Shown here one piece after another: positions 25,205 through 39,300 of a DNA stretch of 64,000 nt (position 1 is the stretch's first letter; every line of letters starts with the position of its first letter). The notes under the pieces were generated by a model, which ran no database searches, had not been told where the DNA came from, and was given only the letters and a program-made list of their open reading frames with translations. The position numbers and the translations under genes are program-made. The stretch is from Seriola aureovittata. Taxonomy: Eukaryota; Chordata; Actinopteri; Carangiformes; Carangidae. The stretch covers positions 16,638,501 to 16,702,500 of the forward strand of contig NC_079382.1 in assembly GCF_021018895.1 (NCBI RefSeq), written 5' to 3'.

Positions 25205-28200
25205 GTATAGCAGAGAAGTCTTAAGCTTTCTGCAAACTCACAGTCAGTAATAGGAAACCTAACCTAATGTGGAGGGAGATTTTTATTTTGACCTACACCA
25301 AAAAAAAAATGATATAGCACTAACAATAAATAGATATTTACAAGGAAGAGGTAAAGGAAGATATAATGATCAAGACAGATATGCAGACTGTGAGGGAATT
25401 TTCTCTTGTCCACCTAATGATGACTGACTCAGGGTGAAAGGTCAGTGTGAGGCCCTCGGTCTCTGTGCCACAGCTAATGCATTAAATCTTACAGGCTTTG
25501 AGACGCTCAGGCGGCTCCTCCAGACGCAGCTGTGGTTTGCTGCTGATACTGTTTGTGTCAGGGTTGATAACAACAGACCTAGGATGGTCAGTAACAAGTG
25601 GCTGGGTGTTCTAAGAATCAGCACTTGGGCGTCATTAGTCATGTTTCCTTGCTTATGGTTAATGAACCAATAGTGTGTTCATACATCCCTCTTCTCCCTC
25701 TTATTTTACATATTTGACCAATTATGGAGTGTAAGCTATCTATAGTAATCTCTTGAAGTGTATGAAGACTATCCTCAGGGCTTCAGAGTTGAGGTGACAT
25801 CATGCACAGGAGACTGTGTTGATGAATCCTCTTTTCTCCTTGGCCAAGCTTCAATAAACATCCTCAGCATAGGACATCCAGACAAGCCATTGCTGCCATC
25901 AGGCATTTTTGAACTTCTTTTTTGAGACAAAATGAGAATAAGAATACAATTCTGTGATTTTTTTTTTTTTTGCAATATATTTGCAGCCCCCGCTCCGCCC
26001 CTTATCTGTTTTATGTGCATCACACACCCAAAGCCAGTGTGTCTGCAACCCATCCACGTTTTGATGCTGTTCCGGTCACCTTGGATATAAAGAAATAAGT
26101 TTGTCACTGGGTGGTTTACTGAATTAATTCACTTTTTAAAATGTATTTGGTTTTTTGACCTTTAGCCTTTGTCATTGGATTATTGATTGTGGCTCTTGTT
26201 TGAAATCCCTTTTATATGCCAAGCCATGTAAATAAGTCATTATTTGTGAAGGATGCCGAGCAGCGGGGGCAAACATGTTGGGACGTGGGGGAGCTCTTTA
26301 AATAAGGACTGTCGCAAAATAAGTAAAAAGAAAAAAAAAAGATGTAGAAACACACCCTGCGACAAAGAACACTTTTGTGTAATCTGTAATTGATATCTAC
26401 GGATACCTCAAGTTATCTAATCGATAACGTAAGGCAAAGGGTTTCACCTCTTCACAAGACCTTCTGATCTTTGGTCAGTTTCAACCTCAAACTAAAATTC
26501 ATCCTCCGAACTCATTACTCGTATATCAAAGGTATATCCACAGCAGTTTGCAGCAAATGCAACAGTGGGATGAATTTGAATTCTTTCATCACCAACAGCA
26601 CATACATATATTGAAGTTTGCAGGGGGTCGGTAACACTGCCTCACACTGAGATTGGTTTCCAAAGTCATTGATTTTTTGTTGACCTCTACACCAATCAGT
26701 GCAATGCTAATCTCCTTTTGTGTGAATGGGATTAGGGTGCTCTCGAGGTTAATCTCAGCAGGGTCTTGCCGCTGTGAAGGTCCATTAATATAAGCACAGG
26801 GGTTTCCACTGCAGCAGCCCGGAGTCACTGGGTGTTTTATCTCGCCCAACACATGGTGTCCTTGGAGTATGTTTTCTTTGTGGAGGGAACATTGGAAAGA
26901 TTTTGAATTTATAACAGAACCATTGCCACAGATGGCAGATTTGCTAATCGGAGAGCACTCCAGATGGTGATCTCTGCACAAAGAAGAATTTCTGTTCTCT
27001 CTACACAATCCCAAATCATTTCTTTCAATTCCACTCAAAAAGCAAAGTCAGTACAGAAGGCGTCTTTGATATCTGTCTTGGGCCCAGTGACGTTAAAGCT
27101 TTTCAATCATATTGTGAAAAGATTATCAGAGACTGATATGCGAGTTATGGTCACATCATTGGTTATTGTGCATTTTATGTGGTTCACAAATCACTTTAAT
27201 CATTTTATGTGGGTTTTGTCATTCTCTTCTATCTATGTGTCGTATCTGCACAAAGTCAATATTTCCTTTTTCATTTCGCGTTTGTCCTTGTATTCTTCAG
27301 CCTTCTTTATTCTGAGACTAATCTTTTATGCCTCTGCACCATTTTGCACATTTACACCGAAACCCGTCTGAAAACGCACACACAAACACACACAGTGTCA
27401 ATGTGACTCAAAGAAATGGGCCAGTGTGTCTGAGCTGTAACAGAGGGAGCTTTTCTCTGGGGAAAAGATTTATTGGACTTGTCCAGCCTTTTGTCTGTGA
27501 TCCGCAGCACACTTAAACAATAAGTCTGCCTCCGAGCAAAAAGCTGTTATTGAAATGAGACTGTGAAAAAAAAAACACTGTAATCAAAGGACTTATCTGG
27601 AAGCACACCCTCAAGGAAGCTTGTTTTTCCTCAGTAGTATTACACTTTCTACATTCATTAGGCTTCTGTTTATTATGGACAGCTTCTGGTATCATTTATG
27701 ATCTTCACTACGCATGCGATTGCAACATTGTGTGTATGATTATAGACATCATATCAGCCATTTTATATGAAGCAGACACACAATGATTGATCTATAATTG
27801 AGCCGCAGTATTTGTTTATCTCGTATCACTGCCAAATAATCAGTTCAAAGCCAAAACTGCTCTTAAATTGTTTGCGTGCGATACGATTTATTTCTTTTCT
27901 CATTTCCCAAAAAAGTGAAAACATTTCAAAACGGTAGTCAGAGGGAGGTTCAATATTTTTATCCATGTGTAGGCAATCTGATCTTAGAAAAGTTTTTAGA
28001 TACGGTGCTGGATATTTTGCAAGGGTTGTGAAAATCAGGAGCAAAGATTAAACATAACGGAGAATGCACCCCATCCATTATAGATACACTCATCCATATA
28101 ATTCTCTATTTGATTTTTAGACTCACAGAGTTGCTAGCATAGCTGCAGACTTCTTCTTGATGTGTATTCTGTGCGATTTGCTATTAGGGGAGAAAAGAAT

Positions 28201-29174
28201 TTTATGGAGTTGAGGCACGTGCAGGCAAATATTGCATTTAAAGCACAAAAAAAGGATTGTTTAATCAATAATAATCCTTTAAGAGTAAGCAGTAAAGAAT
28301 AACCAACTGACCTTTTATTCTATTGGAGAGTTTATTCTGGGGCACAAAGAGCTCCGCGCATTAGTATTCTGGTTCTGTGTTTTCTTCCCATACTTCGAGG
28401 CGCAGTGAAAATGAAAGGGACCCATTTCCTCCTGTGAAAATATGGATTGCATTAGATCAAATACAACCTGGCTATTTCTGGACTTTAAAAGGGTAACACA
28501 TCCCCGACCTACAGCCGTTCAATAACTTGTCGTATTCTCTGTTTGCTGTTCTTTCCCTAGATTCTCATATGTGTGTCGTCTCCCCCCACCCCCCTTTTAG
28601 GTTATTTATTTCTCTGTACTGACATCAGTACAGTTTGGTCGTCTTCTATCAATCAAAACAAACTTTTAACTCATTGTCAATTGTAGTTTCATCAGAATAG
28701 CATCCCTACAGCTGGTTGTGTGATAACCTGTCAAGCTCTGTAAAGAGTAATGCATTGTTGTTTTGATGAATCACAGCATGTTATTATTCATGAGCTGCAG
28801 GTTTCTCGAGGAGCTGTGATGTACCATTCATGCTTGGACAAAAACCGTGGATGTATTTTCTTAGTTATGGATTTCTTGCCAGTTTGAGCTTCTTCTTTTA
28901 TTTGAAAATGCTGTTCCTTTTGTGAGTTAACTATTGTTTTGTCAGCTACTTTCAATATTTATATCTTGGTCACCAAAAAGGGGTTTAGTTTAAACAAGAA
29001 TGGGAGACTGCAAAGCCAGCCGAGGAAACGCTCGCACAGCTGCAGAGCTGCTGCTGCATGAACCTGGAAATACTGTAATATGATAATAATTAAAATACAT
29101 GACTGAGAAGATGTTAAAAACAGCAAATGGAGAAGAGGATAGAGACCGTTCATCAGCCGAGATGGAGAGTGAGC

Positions 29175-29844
29175 TAGGTACTCAAGCAGTAAAATACTGT
29201 TTCTCAAAAGAAATTTTACTCAAGTTGAAGAAAAATTACTTGAGTAAATGTTACTGCGTTACGTTTTAAAAGGTGAAAGGGTAAAAGATGTTGTATGACG
29301 ATAAATGGTAAAACTATTAAAGAGCATCTTAAGGCGGCTACGGTATTTCAGTGCATACAATACATGTCATTCCCAGGTGAGAACTGCATGAAAGCAACCA
29401 ATACATTCCAGGTAGGCACTTTGCAGCCTCTGCATACAAATGATAATTAAAGTTAATTATAAAGATTAACAGCAGTACTACGCAGAATAAAAGGTGGAGA
29501 TGTATAAACAACATAAACGCCACAGCGGCAGCAGCTGACAAACAAAGACAAAATGCTGCTTTGTTGAGCAACACAGTAGCTGTCGATGATCTCTGTGTTA
29601 ACCACAACTTCATCAAGCGACTGTTTTTACTCTGTAACAACTTCAGCTGTATCTGTAGTGAAATAAAATACTTTAGTAGAAAAATACTAATACTAATAAT
29701 GTTATTTATAGATAAATAATATAAAAGAGTGAAATTACTCATTATTAGAAATACTCCAAAAAGTGCAAGTACACACAAAAAAAAAAAAAAAAAACCCTTT
29801 GTTATAGAAATGAGAGTAAATGTAACTTGTTACTTACACCTCTG
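29175..29844. mobile_element. 'ttactcaagta' MITE-like repeat
   Basis: The left part has GTACTCAAGCAGTAAAATAC, AAATTTTACTCAAGTTGAAG and TTACTTGAGTAAATGTTACT. The right end has GAGAGTAAATGTAACTTGTT followed by ACTTACACCTCTG. Teleost genomes carry repeats ending 'cagaggtgg.aagtaac...agttacatttactc'; the right end fits this in reverse. An 18-bp A-run (29777-29794) interrupts the interior. The left limit is approximate. Confidence 0.6.
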
Positions 29845-32800
29845 TTCATCAGTAAAACTTTCTGTAAAATATATCCCCGGTAATAATAGTTTTTAAATGT
29901 GTAACATTATGGCATTCAGTGGCAGAGGAACCATTGCAGATAGAGGGAAGAATTGATTTGACTAAATATCATTGAATTCTGGATAAAAATGCCCTGCAGA
30001 AGAAAGAAAGTGAACAAGAAAGAAGGAAGCGAAACTGAAATGAGGTCGGTTTCTACAATAGAACAATGATCCAAAGCAGACTTCAGAATCCACCATGAAC
30101 TAACACCCTAAAACTGAAATCAAAATGAAGCTTTTGGAACGGCCTGTTAGCGCCTTTGACATGAACATCTTTGAAAATCTGAGGGTAGATCTAAACGTGC
30201 CGTGTGCATAGGTCAGCCTAAAATATCTCAGAACTTGAAGTGATCTGTGAAGAGTAGTGGGTGAGTGGGTGAAGAGTGGCCTTTTGAAGAAAGACTCATT
30301 TTCTATGTGTGTTTGCTGCAGGGGTTGTATTTACTTTTTTTCCCGCTAAAAAAAAAAAAGAAATCCACTAAACATGTAATTTGTTGGTACAGACCAAAAG
30401 TTGTGCTCAACGATAATGAATATCAGACTTATTTAAAGAAACATGACTCCAGTTGAATGATGAAACTGCTGGATGTGTAGATAAGCAACTGTTTGCTACA
30501 TAAACTTAAAGGGTGACGATATGTCAGCTGACCCCAAGTGGCCAAAATCAGTTATTAAAAATTTGAATACTTGAGAAAAGCTTGTAAAGTTTTCTTTATT
30601 CTGTTGTATTTACATAATTGCATCTACTGGTAACGAGCTGTATAGCGTGTGTGTGCAGACCAGTATGAATTCATAGGAAAGGCAGATTAATCCTTTTAAA
30701 TTAACAAGTAATAACTCTTGCTGAGGTGTAAGATTTGAAATAACAGCATTAGTATCCGCTTCCATTGGATGCTTTTTAGGGCAGTTAGTGCTTATGATTT
30801 TTATTAGAGCTGGCAACATTGGCTGTTTAATTATCCATTTCCAGGAAGAAAAAAAAAAGACATATTTCTTTACAGCCATTTGTTTTTACATTTAATCTTT
30901 GTTTTTTTTTTTTAATTTAAGAAGCTATACAGCCACACTTTTACTTTCACAGTGTGTGTCGCCCTCTGTTTTTCCTCCCCTCAGTCCGACAGTAACAGCC
31001 ACTGAATTTCTAACCTGAAATAGAAGGCAATTTATATGCAATGGAACATCATTACATGAAAATGAATTTGATAGATGAGAGATGTGTTCCTGAATGCAAG
31101 GTCGGGCTTGGAGGTTTGTTTTGCACTTCAGTAGTGAAGCTCTTGTTTTGTATGTGCAGTCACTTATTGACAAGACTAACAATAGTAATGAGAGCAAGAG
31201 TACAACTGGCAGCACTTTTTCATTTTGGAGTGAATTTGAAGGTCGCCTATTTATTTAAACTGCCGTCTGATTGGCTTTTCATCGGGTTGTTGCTATGGTT
31301 TTGTTGGCTTGGATTCATTTAAAGCAAATTTCACTTTGGTTGAAAGTGTAGCATACACATTTTAGCATGCAGAGTTACAAGCAAGCCTCAACAGATCCTC
31401 AGGGCATTGGGTTTTCAAGGGCTGATTGTTCATTAACTTGTTGATTTATACATGTACCGTTGTTCAAGCACAGTAAAAACACACAGACACCATGCAAACT
31501 TTCAGTCATCGTTCTGTCATTCAGAGCATTTATGAAGTGACTGCTCAACAGTTGAGGAGGACTCCATCACTAAATGCGTATATTTCATTTTTATATATGG
31601 AATAAATCATTTTAGAGGTGGTTATTTTGATGCCTATGCAGTATAGCGCAACTAACTGCACTGAAAGATGTTCCCTTCTACACCCACGTTTTCAGAAGAA
31701 AAGATGTGCTCAGTCAAGGTTCTTTAAAAGAGATCTGCCCTCCTTTCCTGCTCCCTAGCTAACTGCGGTGAATAGCCTTTGTGGAGTGTGGTGGTTTCAA
31801 AGGGAAATAAAGGCCGCCTCCCACATTGAGAGCTCCACCGTGGACAAAGCAGAAGGACACGCCACACACGCGTTCGCGTCACTTTACACCGAAGATGACA
31901 AAGTCAACCTGGCCAAAGTCAACCAGTGAATAAAGTTAAAAGCATCAGTACAGAAATACTGTAATGAAGGCCACACAGAGCATTACACTAAGTGACAGGC
32001 ACAGTGACAGAGCAGATATTCTATAAAAAAGAAAACGTTTTTAAAAAAAAAAAGCTTTCACTTTTTTTCTAACAAAGCAAAGTTCAGCAAAATTTTAAGT
32101 TTGGTAAGTTAATTTCTCAGGTTTACTCTAAAGTTTCACTTCTATTAATTCACTCTTAAGTTAAAGTATTTCAAATCTGTGTGCTGTGCCCACTAGAAAA
32201 AGGTTTGCAAATAAACTGGAATTACTTTTTATTTTAAATCCTATATTGTGTAACTATTCGTTTTTGCCCTCATTGCACCTTTTGCTGCACAAAAGAGTCA
32301 CACGACTCTATGTTGCACAATAAGGCTGCAGGGAGTGTGAAGACCTATCTTCTACGTAGTTGTTAATATTGATCAGAGGAAAGACCATCTGACTCCCCAG
32401 AGACACATTTATGAAAGACAAATAACAGCATGCATCATATCAGTTACATATCAGAAATAAGAGGTTTAATAAGAGATTATTAACCTTGATGGGATGCATG
32501 CTGGGAAGTAAAAGCGAGTAAGCTGACAATGTTTCCAAATGACTTAATTTGATGAGTCAAGTAAATGATCCGTTGAACTTTCAGTCAATTGAGTGATAGC
32601 AATTTATAATTGATAATTAAACAAGTGATAATTAGTTATACTGAATTAACGATAAAGGAAAAGGTTAATTCAGTCATTGTTAATGTTTGAACAGATTTCA
32701 AGCGGGAATAGGGAGGTGGTGTGATGCAGCCAGGAGGCGGCTTCACTTTTTGCTCCCACTGTACAAACTACTTCACTGCAACCACACAGAACCCATGACT

Positions 32801-32852
32801 TCCTGCTAGAGATGTCCTGAACTACAACAATTCTCTAAGTGTGAGTGAAAAC

Positions 32853-33016
<164 letters not shown>

Positions 33017-34477
33017 ATGTGAAAACAACACTGACTGGATCCGCTACAAGCTCCAACAGTAACAAATCTGTTATCTTTCCTCTTAGTAGCAAATGTAGGT
33101 GTGTACAAAACATCCAGGTAGCGCTACCTGAGAAACTGTGCAGCTGGTCACAAGTGTACTTACCTTTAATGTTAATTCTATGACTAACTTGATGTCAGGC
33201 CAAAATAAAACTCGTCTGTTTTGGAGTTTATGTGTTCTCTCTAAGCTGGTGTCTGCACTGGTTGTTTATTAGGTAAGAAGCTTCACTCTGTGGCAGCACT
33301 GTGGACTGTTTGTGTATTCCCAACAACTCCGACAGAGTGAAAGTCCTCTCACTAGCTGATGGTTTCACACCAGTTTGAGGTGTTGCGTTCTCCCAGTTAA
33401 ACCGTCATTCACATCAGTAATTTAAGATCATCAACTTCATAGTTTTGAGCCAGGATATTCAGGATTTGGATGAAAAATATGGTTTCAGATTATGTCAGAT
33501 ACTGGGGCTGGACCCTGAATTGAATGAAAACCATTAGGAAAAGTTTGTGTGAGGCTGCAAGATTTTATGCTATTCAGCAAGCACAGCAGCTTGCCAAACT
33601 AGGCACTTGTATTTGTGGAGGAGTGGTGTAGTTTTTTTTTTTTTTTTTTGACAAGTCGTGGTACTGTGTCTTTCTTCCCATGATGATTCAAAGTTGTTTT
33701 TTTTTTTTGTTTTTTTTAAGTCCTGCCATACGGCTGTACGTAGGTGGAGCCAGATACTCCTCTCTTGGTCATGTGTTGTGACAGCGCAGGTCCTCCTGAG
33801 GAATCCTGTCACGCATTTCCTTGGAGTAGACTTCTGTTACCGGGCAACCTGACAGTGACAGAATCTGGTCATCTGTTCCCGCCTCCACCTCATGCCTTTA
33901 CATTTCTACATGTTCCAGTGCACTTGTTTCATGTCCTCATGTGTCATATGTTGCTGCACAGTGAACCACAGTAGTAATGGTGTGGAAAAATGCAGAACAT
34001 TGAGTCATAATTTGTCAGCCTCTAATGGTATTTACATGTCTATTCTAATGCTCCTATCCTGCAATTTTCCACTAATCATTTCATTTCAGACGAGGAGTCC
34101 TTGAACAAATTCTTTAATTAGCTCCCTTTGTTTTTGTCAGGAACTTGTTTGCATTTCATGACACGGATGTTACCCAGAGACTAATTTTGAACCCTAGATC
34201 AGTTCACTTCCACGTCTTGCTGCTCTAGACATTTAGATACCAACAGTGAATCATAATGGAGCTTAATTTTTACAAGGGTTTTTCACCTCATAAACTGCTC
34301 TGCTCACAAATTACTCAGCCATTAAGTCTGCAGTGTTAAGGGTTGTCAAAAATGAATAACTACTCGTGGAAACATGGTGTCAACCTTGTTCCATGACAGC
34401 AGTTTTCATATTTATTTACCGTGACACATCCTCTATTCTCTAGTGTAATTTTATTTATTATTTTGTTTTCCCTGCAG

Positions 34478-34578
34478 AGATACAAGCCCGGGAGGTGTGA
34501 TGACATCCTCAAGTGGAAGCCCCCCAATCTCAACTCTGTGGACTTTCGCCTCAAGATCACCAAAGTTGGAGGAGAAGG
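34478..34578 (+). CDS. rngtt: RNGTT exon C: motif V (LKWKP)
   Basis: This exon has 101 bp, starting in phase 0 and ending after two bases of a glycine codon (GG|gtaagt). It reads [20 protein letters not shown] then [14 protein letters not shown] and equals human residues about 447-480. The segment LKWKP is nucleotidyltransferase motif V, whose two lysines (human K458 and K460) contact the GTP phosphates; both are intact. After it the chain passes into the OB-fold. The acceptor is gttttccctgcag and the donor is consensus gtaagt. The substitutions relative to human are conservative, mainly K447 to R and S463 to N. Confidence 0.98.
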
Positions 34579-35129
34579 GTAAGTCGCTGTTGCCAGGGAA
34601 ACACTCTGCTTCATGAATCTAATAGCACTTACCATTTTGTGACGCACAGATAGTCACACACACGTGTACGGTTTCCATGTGTGAAGCATGTTTTTCAAAG
34701 AAATGCAAAACGCTGTTTTATGCCTTTTATCTTTTTCTTGTGTTTCCCTTTTGTTCTGGGGTTCAGTCTCTCTTGCAGTAAAGTTGCCACAGTCTGCAAA
34801 AAGCTCATTCCTTTCACCATCATCACCTACATGTGCCTTTTTTCTGCAATCCCCCCCCAAAAAATTCTGACTTGCTGTATGCGCCTCTATGTGCAAAGAA
34901 AAACACTACAGCTCTTCCCTTTTTCTCTCGTTTTATGTTTTCTATCCTCTGTAGTATAAATTATTCAGATCTCCCAGTGCTCCTACAAGCCTTCATCCTG
35001 GTAGACATCACAGGGCTGCAGAAAAACAATTCTGTACTAAAAAAGACAAATCGATTTCCTGCTGATAATTAGAGACCTCGGACGTGCATGTATTTCTGAT
35101 ACAGTGTGTAATAGTAAACTAGATGTGAA

Positions 35130-35555
35130 ATTTCAGCCAGTGCCATTGGCAATGCAGATCTGGTTTGGATTACCATAAACATTTTACACAGATATTCATG
35201 TTCGCCAAAGGATGAATCCTAATTTCTTTGGTGAGCCTCTGGATTTTCCTTGCACCACCAGCATGTTGATGGTTTTTTTTAAGATTTAAGTGAAATGTCC
35301 CGACAACTATTTAATGGATTGCCATGAAATTTGATGCATGTGTTTATAGTGCCCAAAGGATGAAAGCTAATGAGTCCTAATGATAGGAAGTGATCCTGTT
35401 CTGTGTTTCCTTTACTTTCATCAAATGCCATCGTCAGGACAAAATTTTAAGTTTGTTAGGTGCACTTTGTGATTAGTACTAATTAGCAAACATTAGCATG
35501 CTAATATACTACACTAAAAATGACAAACTCAACTAAACATCAGTATGTTGTCGGG
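35130..35555. mobile_element. Teleost interspersed repeat ('gccatgaaatttg' type)
   Basis: The order of phrases is GATATTCATGTTCGCCAAAG, GATGAATCCTAATTTCTTTG, TTGCCATGAAATTTGATG, CATCAAATGCCATCGTCAGG, ACAAAATTTTAAGTTTGT, TAGTACTAATTAGCAAACAT, TAGCATGCTAATA and AACATCAGTATGTT. This order follows a highly abundant teleost repeat that I recognise but cannot name. It has no coding potential and ends directly against the SINE-like repeat that follows. Confidence 0.75.
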
Positions 35556-35775
35556 GCAGCTGTGGCTGAGGAGGCAGAACAGATTGTGCGGTAATGACTT
35601 GCTCCTCCTGTTCACATGTCGAAGTGTGCTTGGGCAAGACGTGGAGCCATGCTGAGGCCAGCACCTTGCACGCTGTCTCAACAGCTATAGTGTAAATTGG
35701 GTGAATAACAGGAAAATTATAAAGCGCTATAAGATAGAGAGGCGCTATATAAGTTCAGTACATTTTCCCTTTACC
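35556..35775 (+). mobile_element. SINE-like repeat with tRNA-type head
   Basis: It begins GGGGCAGCTGTGGCTGAGGA with an A-box-like TGGCTGAGGAGG. It continues through CATGTCGAAGTGTGCTTGGG and CAAGACGTGGAGCC, then ends in AAAGCGCTATAAGATAGAG and GCGCTATATAAGTTCAGTAC. This is the familiar teleost repeat 'cagctgtggctcaggaggtagagc...gtcgaagtgtccttgggcaagacac...gcgctatataaatgcagtcca'. The region expected to hold a B-box (ggttcgatccc) is deleted here, so this copy is unlikely to be transcribed by polymerase III. Confidence 0.8.
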
Positions 35776-36270
35776 GTGATCGAATTCAAACTAGCTAACG
35801 TTTGGATTTCACTGCTACAGTCTCACAGAGCTGCTAGCGTTCATGTTTTTTCTTCTTCCTGTCAGCACAATGCACATCTCTTTGCTCTGTGTACTTTCCT
35901 GCTACTCAATCTGTGAGTGTTGTCTGAGTGCGAGCGAGCAGACCCACAAGTGTCAGCTCTCTGGTCGTGCTGCCTTTTCCCCTGCGTGCCAGGTGACCCC
36001 AGTGACTGTCCCAGCTTTTTAGCCATGAGCCTGCCACCATTCACCAACAACAGACTGAGGGAGGAGCACAGCAGGACACAGTCACTCATCCTACTCCAAA
36101 GCCGGCCAGCTCGTCAGCTTCTTGACTCCTCCCTGTGTGTGGGAGAACACAGACGATTATTGTTGCCATTTGAGAACGTTCAGACGTTTCACTGAAAGAT
36201 GAATTTGAGGAAGAGGAGAACTCTTCAGACCTCACTTGGTGTAGGTTTTCAGATCTCTAGTTACTGTCTG

Positions 36271-36301
36271 AGAGAGAGAGTGAGAGAGAGCGAGAGAGAG
36301 A
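36271..36301. repeat. (GA)n impure microsatellite
   Basis: GA units are interrupted by GT and GC. A separate uninterrupted purine stretch follows at 36445-36482. Confidence 0.85.
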
Positions 36302-39300
36302 TGGACAAGAAGGTAACAACTGTTTATTCACCAGCCCACACAATCAATCCTTGAGCATGTCTTTGTGTACCACTGAGACATACAGCCTTGCAAGTCTTAT
36401 TACCTTCTCTGAGAGCAAGCACACAGGCAGACGGTGATTATTGTGAGGAGAAGGAAGGGAGGAGAGGAGGAAAAGAAGAAAATGGAAAGTTGAAGCAAAT
36501 CCAGGAAGCATGATAGCGCCCCTCCCATGTCTGGAGTAGAACAGTCCTGAGTATTGTATAGATTGCTTGAACTAGGGATAGTTTGAGCCAGCTTTCTCTC
36601 TGAAGAGAATGAGAACAGAACAGTTACATCATCGTTCTCTGGGTGTGTAGTGACTTTGAGGACCCAGAAAGAGGGAATGATACTGTGTGACTGGCTTGGA
36701 TCGACTCTCCAGAGGCCAGCATCCAGGATTCTTGTTACCGCTCTCTCTACGCTGTTGACTCAAGTGTCATTACAGCATCCCGATCCATATTTCGTGTAAA
36801 GTATCCACAATTCAGACTTCCCTCATCAGGTACTGGCTCTCTTCACCGCTGATGTATAAAAGTCAAAGTGACATTAAGTTCAACAAATGATAAATGCGTC
36901 AGAGGTTTTGGGAAATTCATTCATTCATACAATCCAGTTTTTCCATTAGGATTTCATAAAGGACTATTAGCCATTAATCCTTTGTCAGTGGCTTTTTTAC
37001 TCGGTACAAACAGTATGTCAATCAAATATTTATCACTTCCCCATCACAATTTCTTCAGAGACATATCCACACTCACCCCGACATTCCTGATCTCTGTATC
37101 TTCTTACTTTTCACATTTGGTGTAATAAAGACAGCGGCTGTTTGGTGGGTTTTTCACCTTTTTCCAATCAGCATCTATAATTTTAATATTCATCTCTTTT
37201 TCCCATCTCTGTCTGTTTTGCACCAACCTCACCTACAGAGTGAAAAAATTTTAACTATTATGAAAAGTCTGCATTGTGATTTTTTTTTTTTTAAAGATCA
37301 AATATTTCTGCAGTTTCAGTTGTCAGACTAGTCTTAGAGGCTGCAGGGAAGGATTTGGGTGAGAAAGACATTCACTGCACTTGTAGTGTAATTCACAATG
37401 AGGGAGTCTGAGAATGTCAGGAGAGCCCTTGCAGAGTTTCAGCCGTCAGCACAAACATGAAGGATTGTGCAGAACAAACATGGAGCCTGTCTTTGGACTG
37501 AACGCCCATGAATGGATTTCTCTGTATGGACACAAAGATTTCTGGAGTTGGCGCCCGGATGACCCAGCTGTATCCAATTGGCATAATATCACAGGGAGTT
37601 TGTTGGCTGAACGCAAAGTCATTAATATTAACATTCATTTGCAGCACACCATAGTGGCTACTCTTAGTCAGCATATCTAAAGGATAATGGTGGCAATAAT
37701 ATATTTTAGCTATTGTCATCAAATCTATTAAAATACCAAAACCACCAAGCACCATTTGTCCATCTCTCAATATTTATTGAAAGTTTATAAGTATACAGTG
37801 TGGACCAATGCAACACAACACAGTAGTTACAGCCTAAACTATTTTTTATGTCCAAACTCCTCAAGAAAAGACTTAGAAAACAGCAGAAAAACACCAACAA
37901 CAACAACAACACAATAAAACTACCATAAAACTCAATAACAAGCTGTTTTATTTATGATTTGAATTCTGAGAGTAAATAGTTCCACATATTGATCCTCCGA
38001 ACAGACACAGGATTAATACGAAGGCGCCTTATAGTTCCCCACAGACGCACCCTCACCTCACAGAGCCAGAAACCCTGAGAAGTACTAACAAACTTGTCGA
38101 CTCGTCTACCCGTTCTATGGCACTCAGCCCCAAGCACATTTGTTCCCACTGAAAACGAATATACAGTCTACGCAGTAATGTCCTAAAACAGCTGGGCGTT
38201 GTGGGTGTTAGCAAACGTTACTCAAACAGGAGAAAACATTGAACATGTTGGGAACCTGGCTGATTAATACACACATGGTACACTGCTGAGCATTAACGTC
38301 ATCAGGACAGTGTGTGTGTAGGATTGAGTCAAAATAAACTAGAGTACACTAGGGATGAGTACAAGTAATGATTTCATCAATTGTTATTCAGACGCAAACC
38401 TGAGTGATCATTTTTCCCCTAATTCCCTGTAGCATGTTTGGATTGTTAGGATCGTGTGGGAAACACATACAACAGAAGAAATAGCTTTTGTTAAAGAGGA
38501 GGTTGTTTTATATTTGAACACTAGACAATTACGTATTATTAACAACATCAGGTATTTCTCAATGTCTCCCATAAAGAGTGGTGTATTATGGGTTGGCTGT
38601 AGCCATATTGTTGCCACACTAGTGAGTGTCTTCAGGTCCGTTTATAGCATGTCTTTTTAGAGATAGACTGCCTGAGTGAAGCCCAGTTCAGCGGGGCGCC
38701 TGATGGCTCGTGTGAAGTGTTTTGTAGCCATGGAGGAAATAAATTCGGGACGAGTGAAAGCGTCCCCTGACGGCGACTGCAGAAACACACCAGGGAACGA
38801 TGCTTCTGTTGAGCAGCCAAGAATTACCACTGTCACAGATGATGAGGAGCTCAAACAGAGAGAGAGTCTGAGTGCTAACTGCCAGAGAAAATCATTTTGA
38901 CTTCTTCTGGGAGCCTGACAGGAGAGTATGTGAATATGTGACTGACAAGCTCCACAAATGTGTGATTTACTTTTACTTTTATGAAGACTGTGAGAATCAA
39001 CATCCCTACTATGCCTTTTCTTTTTTATACACAGTGCCTGACTTTCTTTATTTTTAACATTATAGGGATGTATTGAATTGTATTCAATCTGAATTCATAA
39101 ATCGTTTGACATATCGTTCCAGCTGCTCCAGGTCAGATTGCATGTGTTTCTGAGACTATACGGTGACATTTAACAGCTTCTTGATTGTTTTAACAAAAAG
39201 AAAAAAAAACTGTCTATTTTTATCAGTGTTCTCTGCTGTTTAGATCTTTAACACAATTCATCTGACCCTGACGCTGAGAGAAAATTGCAGTGTAATTTAA

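Noticed and set aside
26589..27038. 149-codon minus-strand frame in intron B
   Set aside because: No recognisable motif, and its composition matches the surrounding AT-rich intron. A plus-strand frame (26964-27371) overlaps its start.
29338..29778. 146-codon minus-strand hydrophobic frame
   Set aside because: It lies inside the 'ttactcaagta' repeat. The runs of L, F and I arise from AT-rich sequence and are not evidence of a membrane protein.
35556..35590. Possible tRNA gene at the TGGCTGAGGAGG box
   Set aside because: No B-box and no cloverleaf; the downstream phrases identify a SINE-like repeat.
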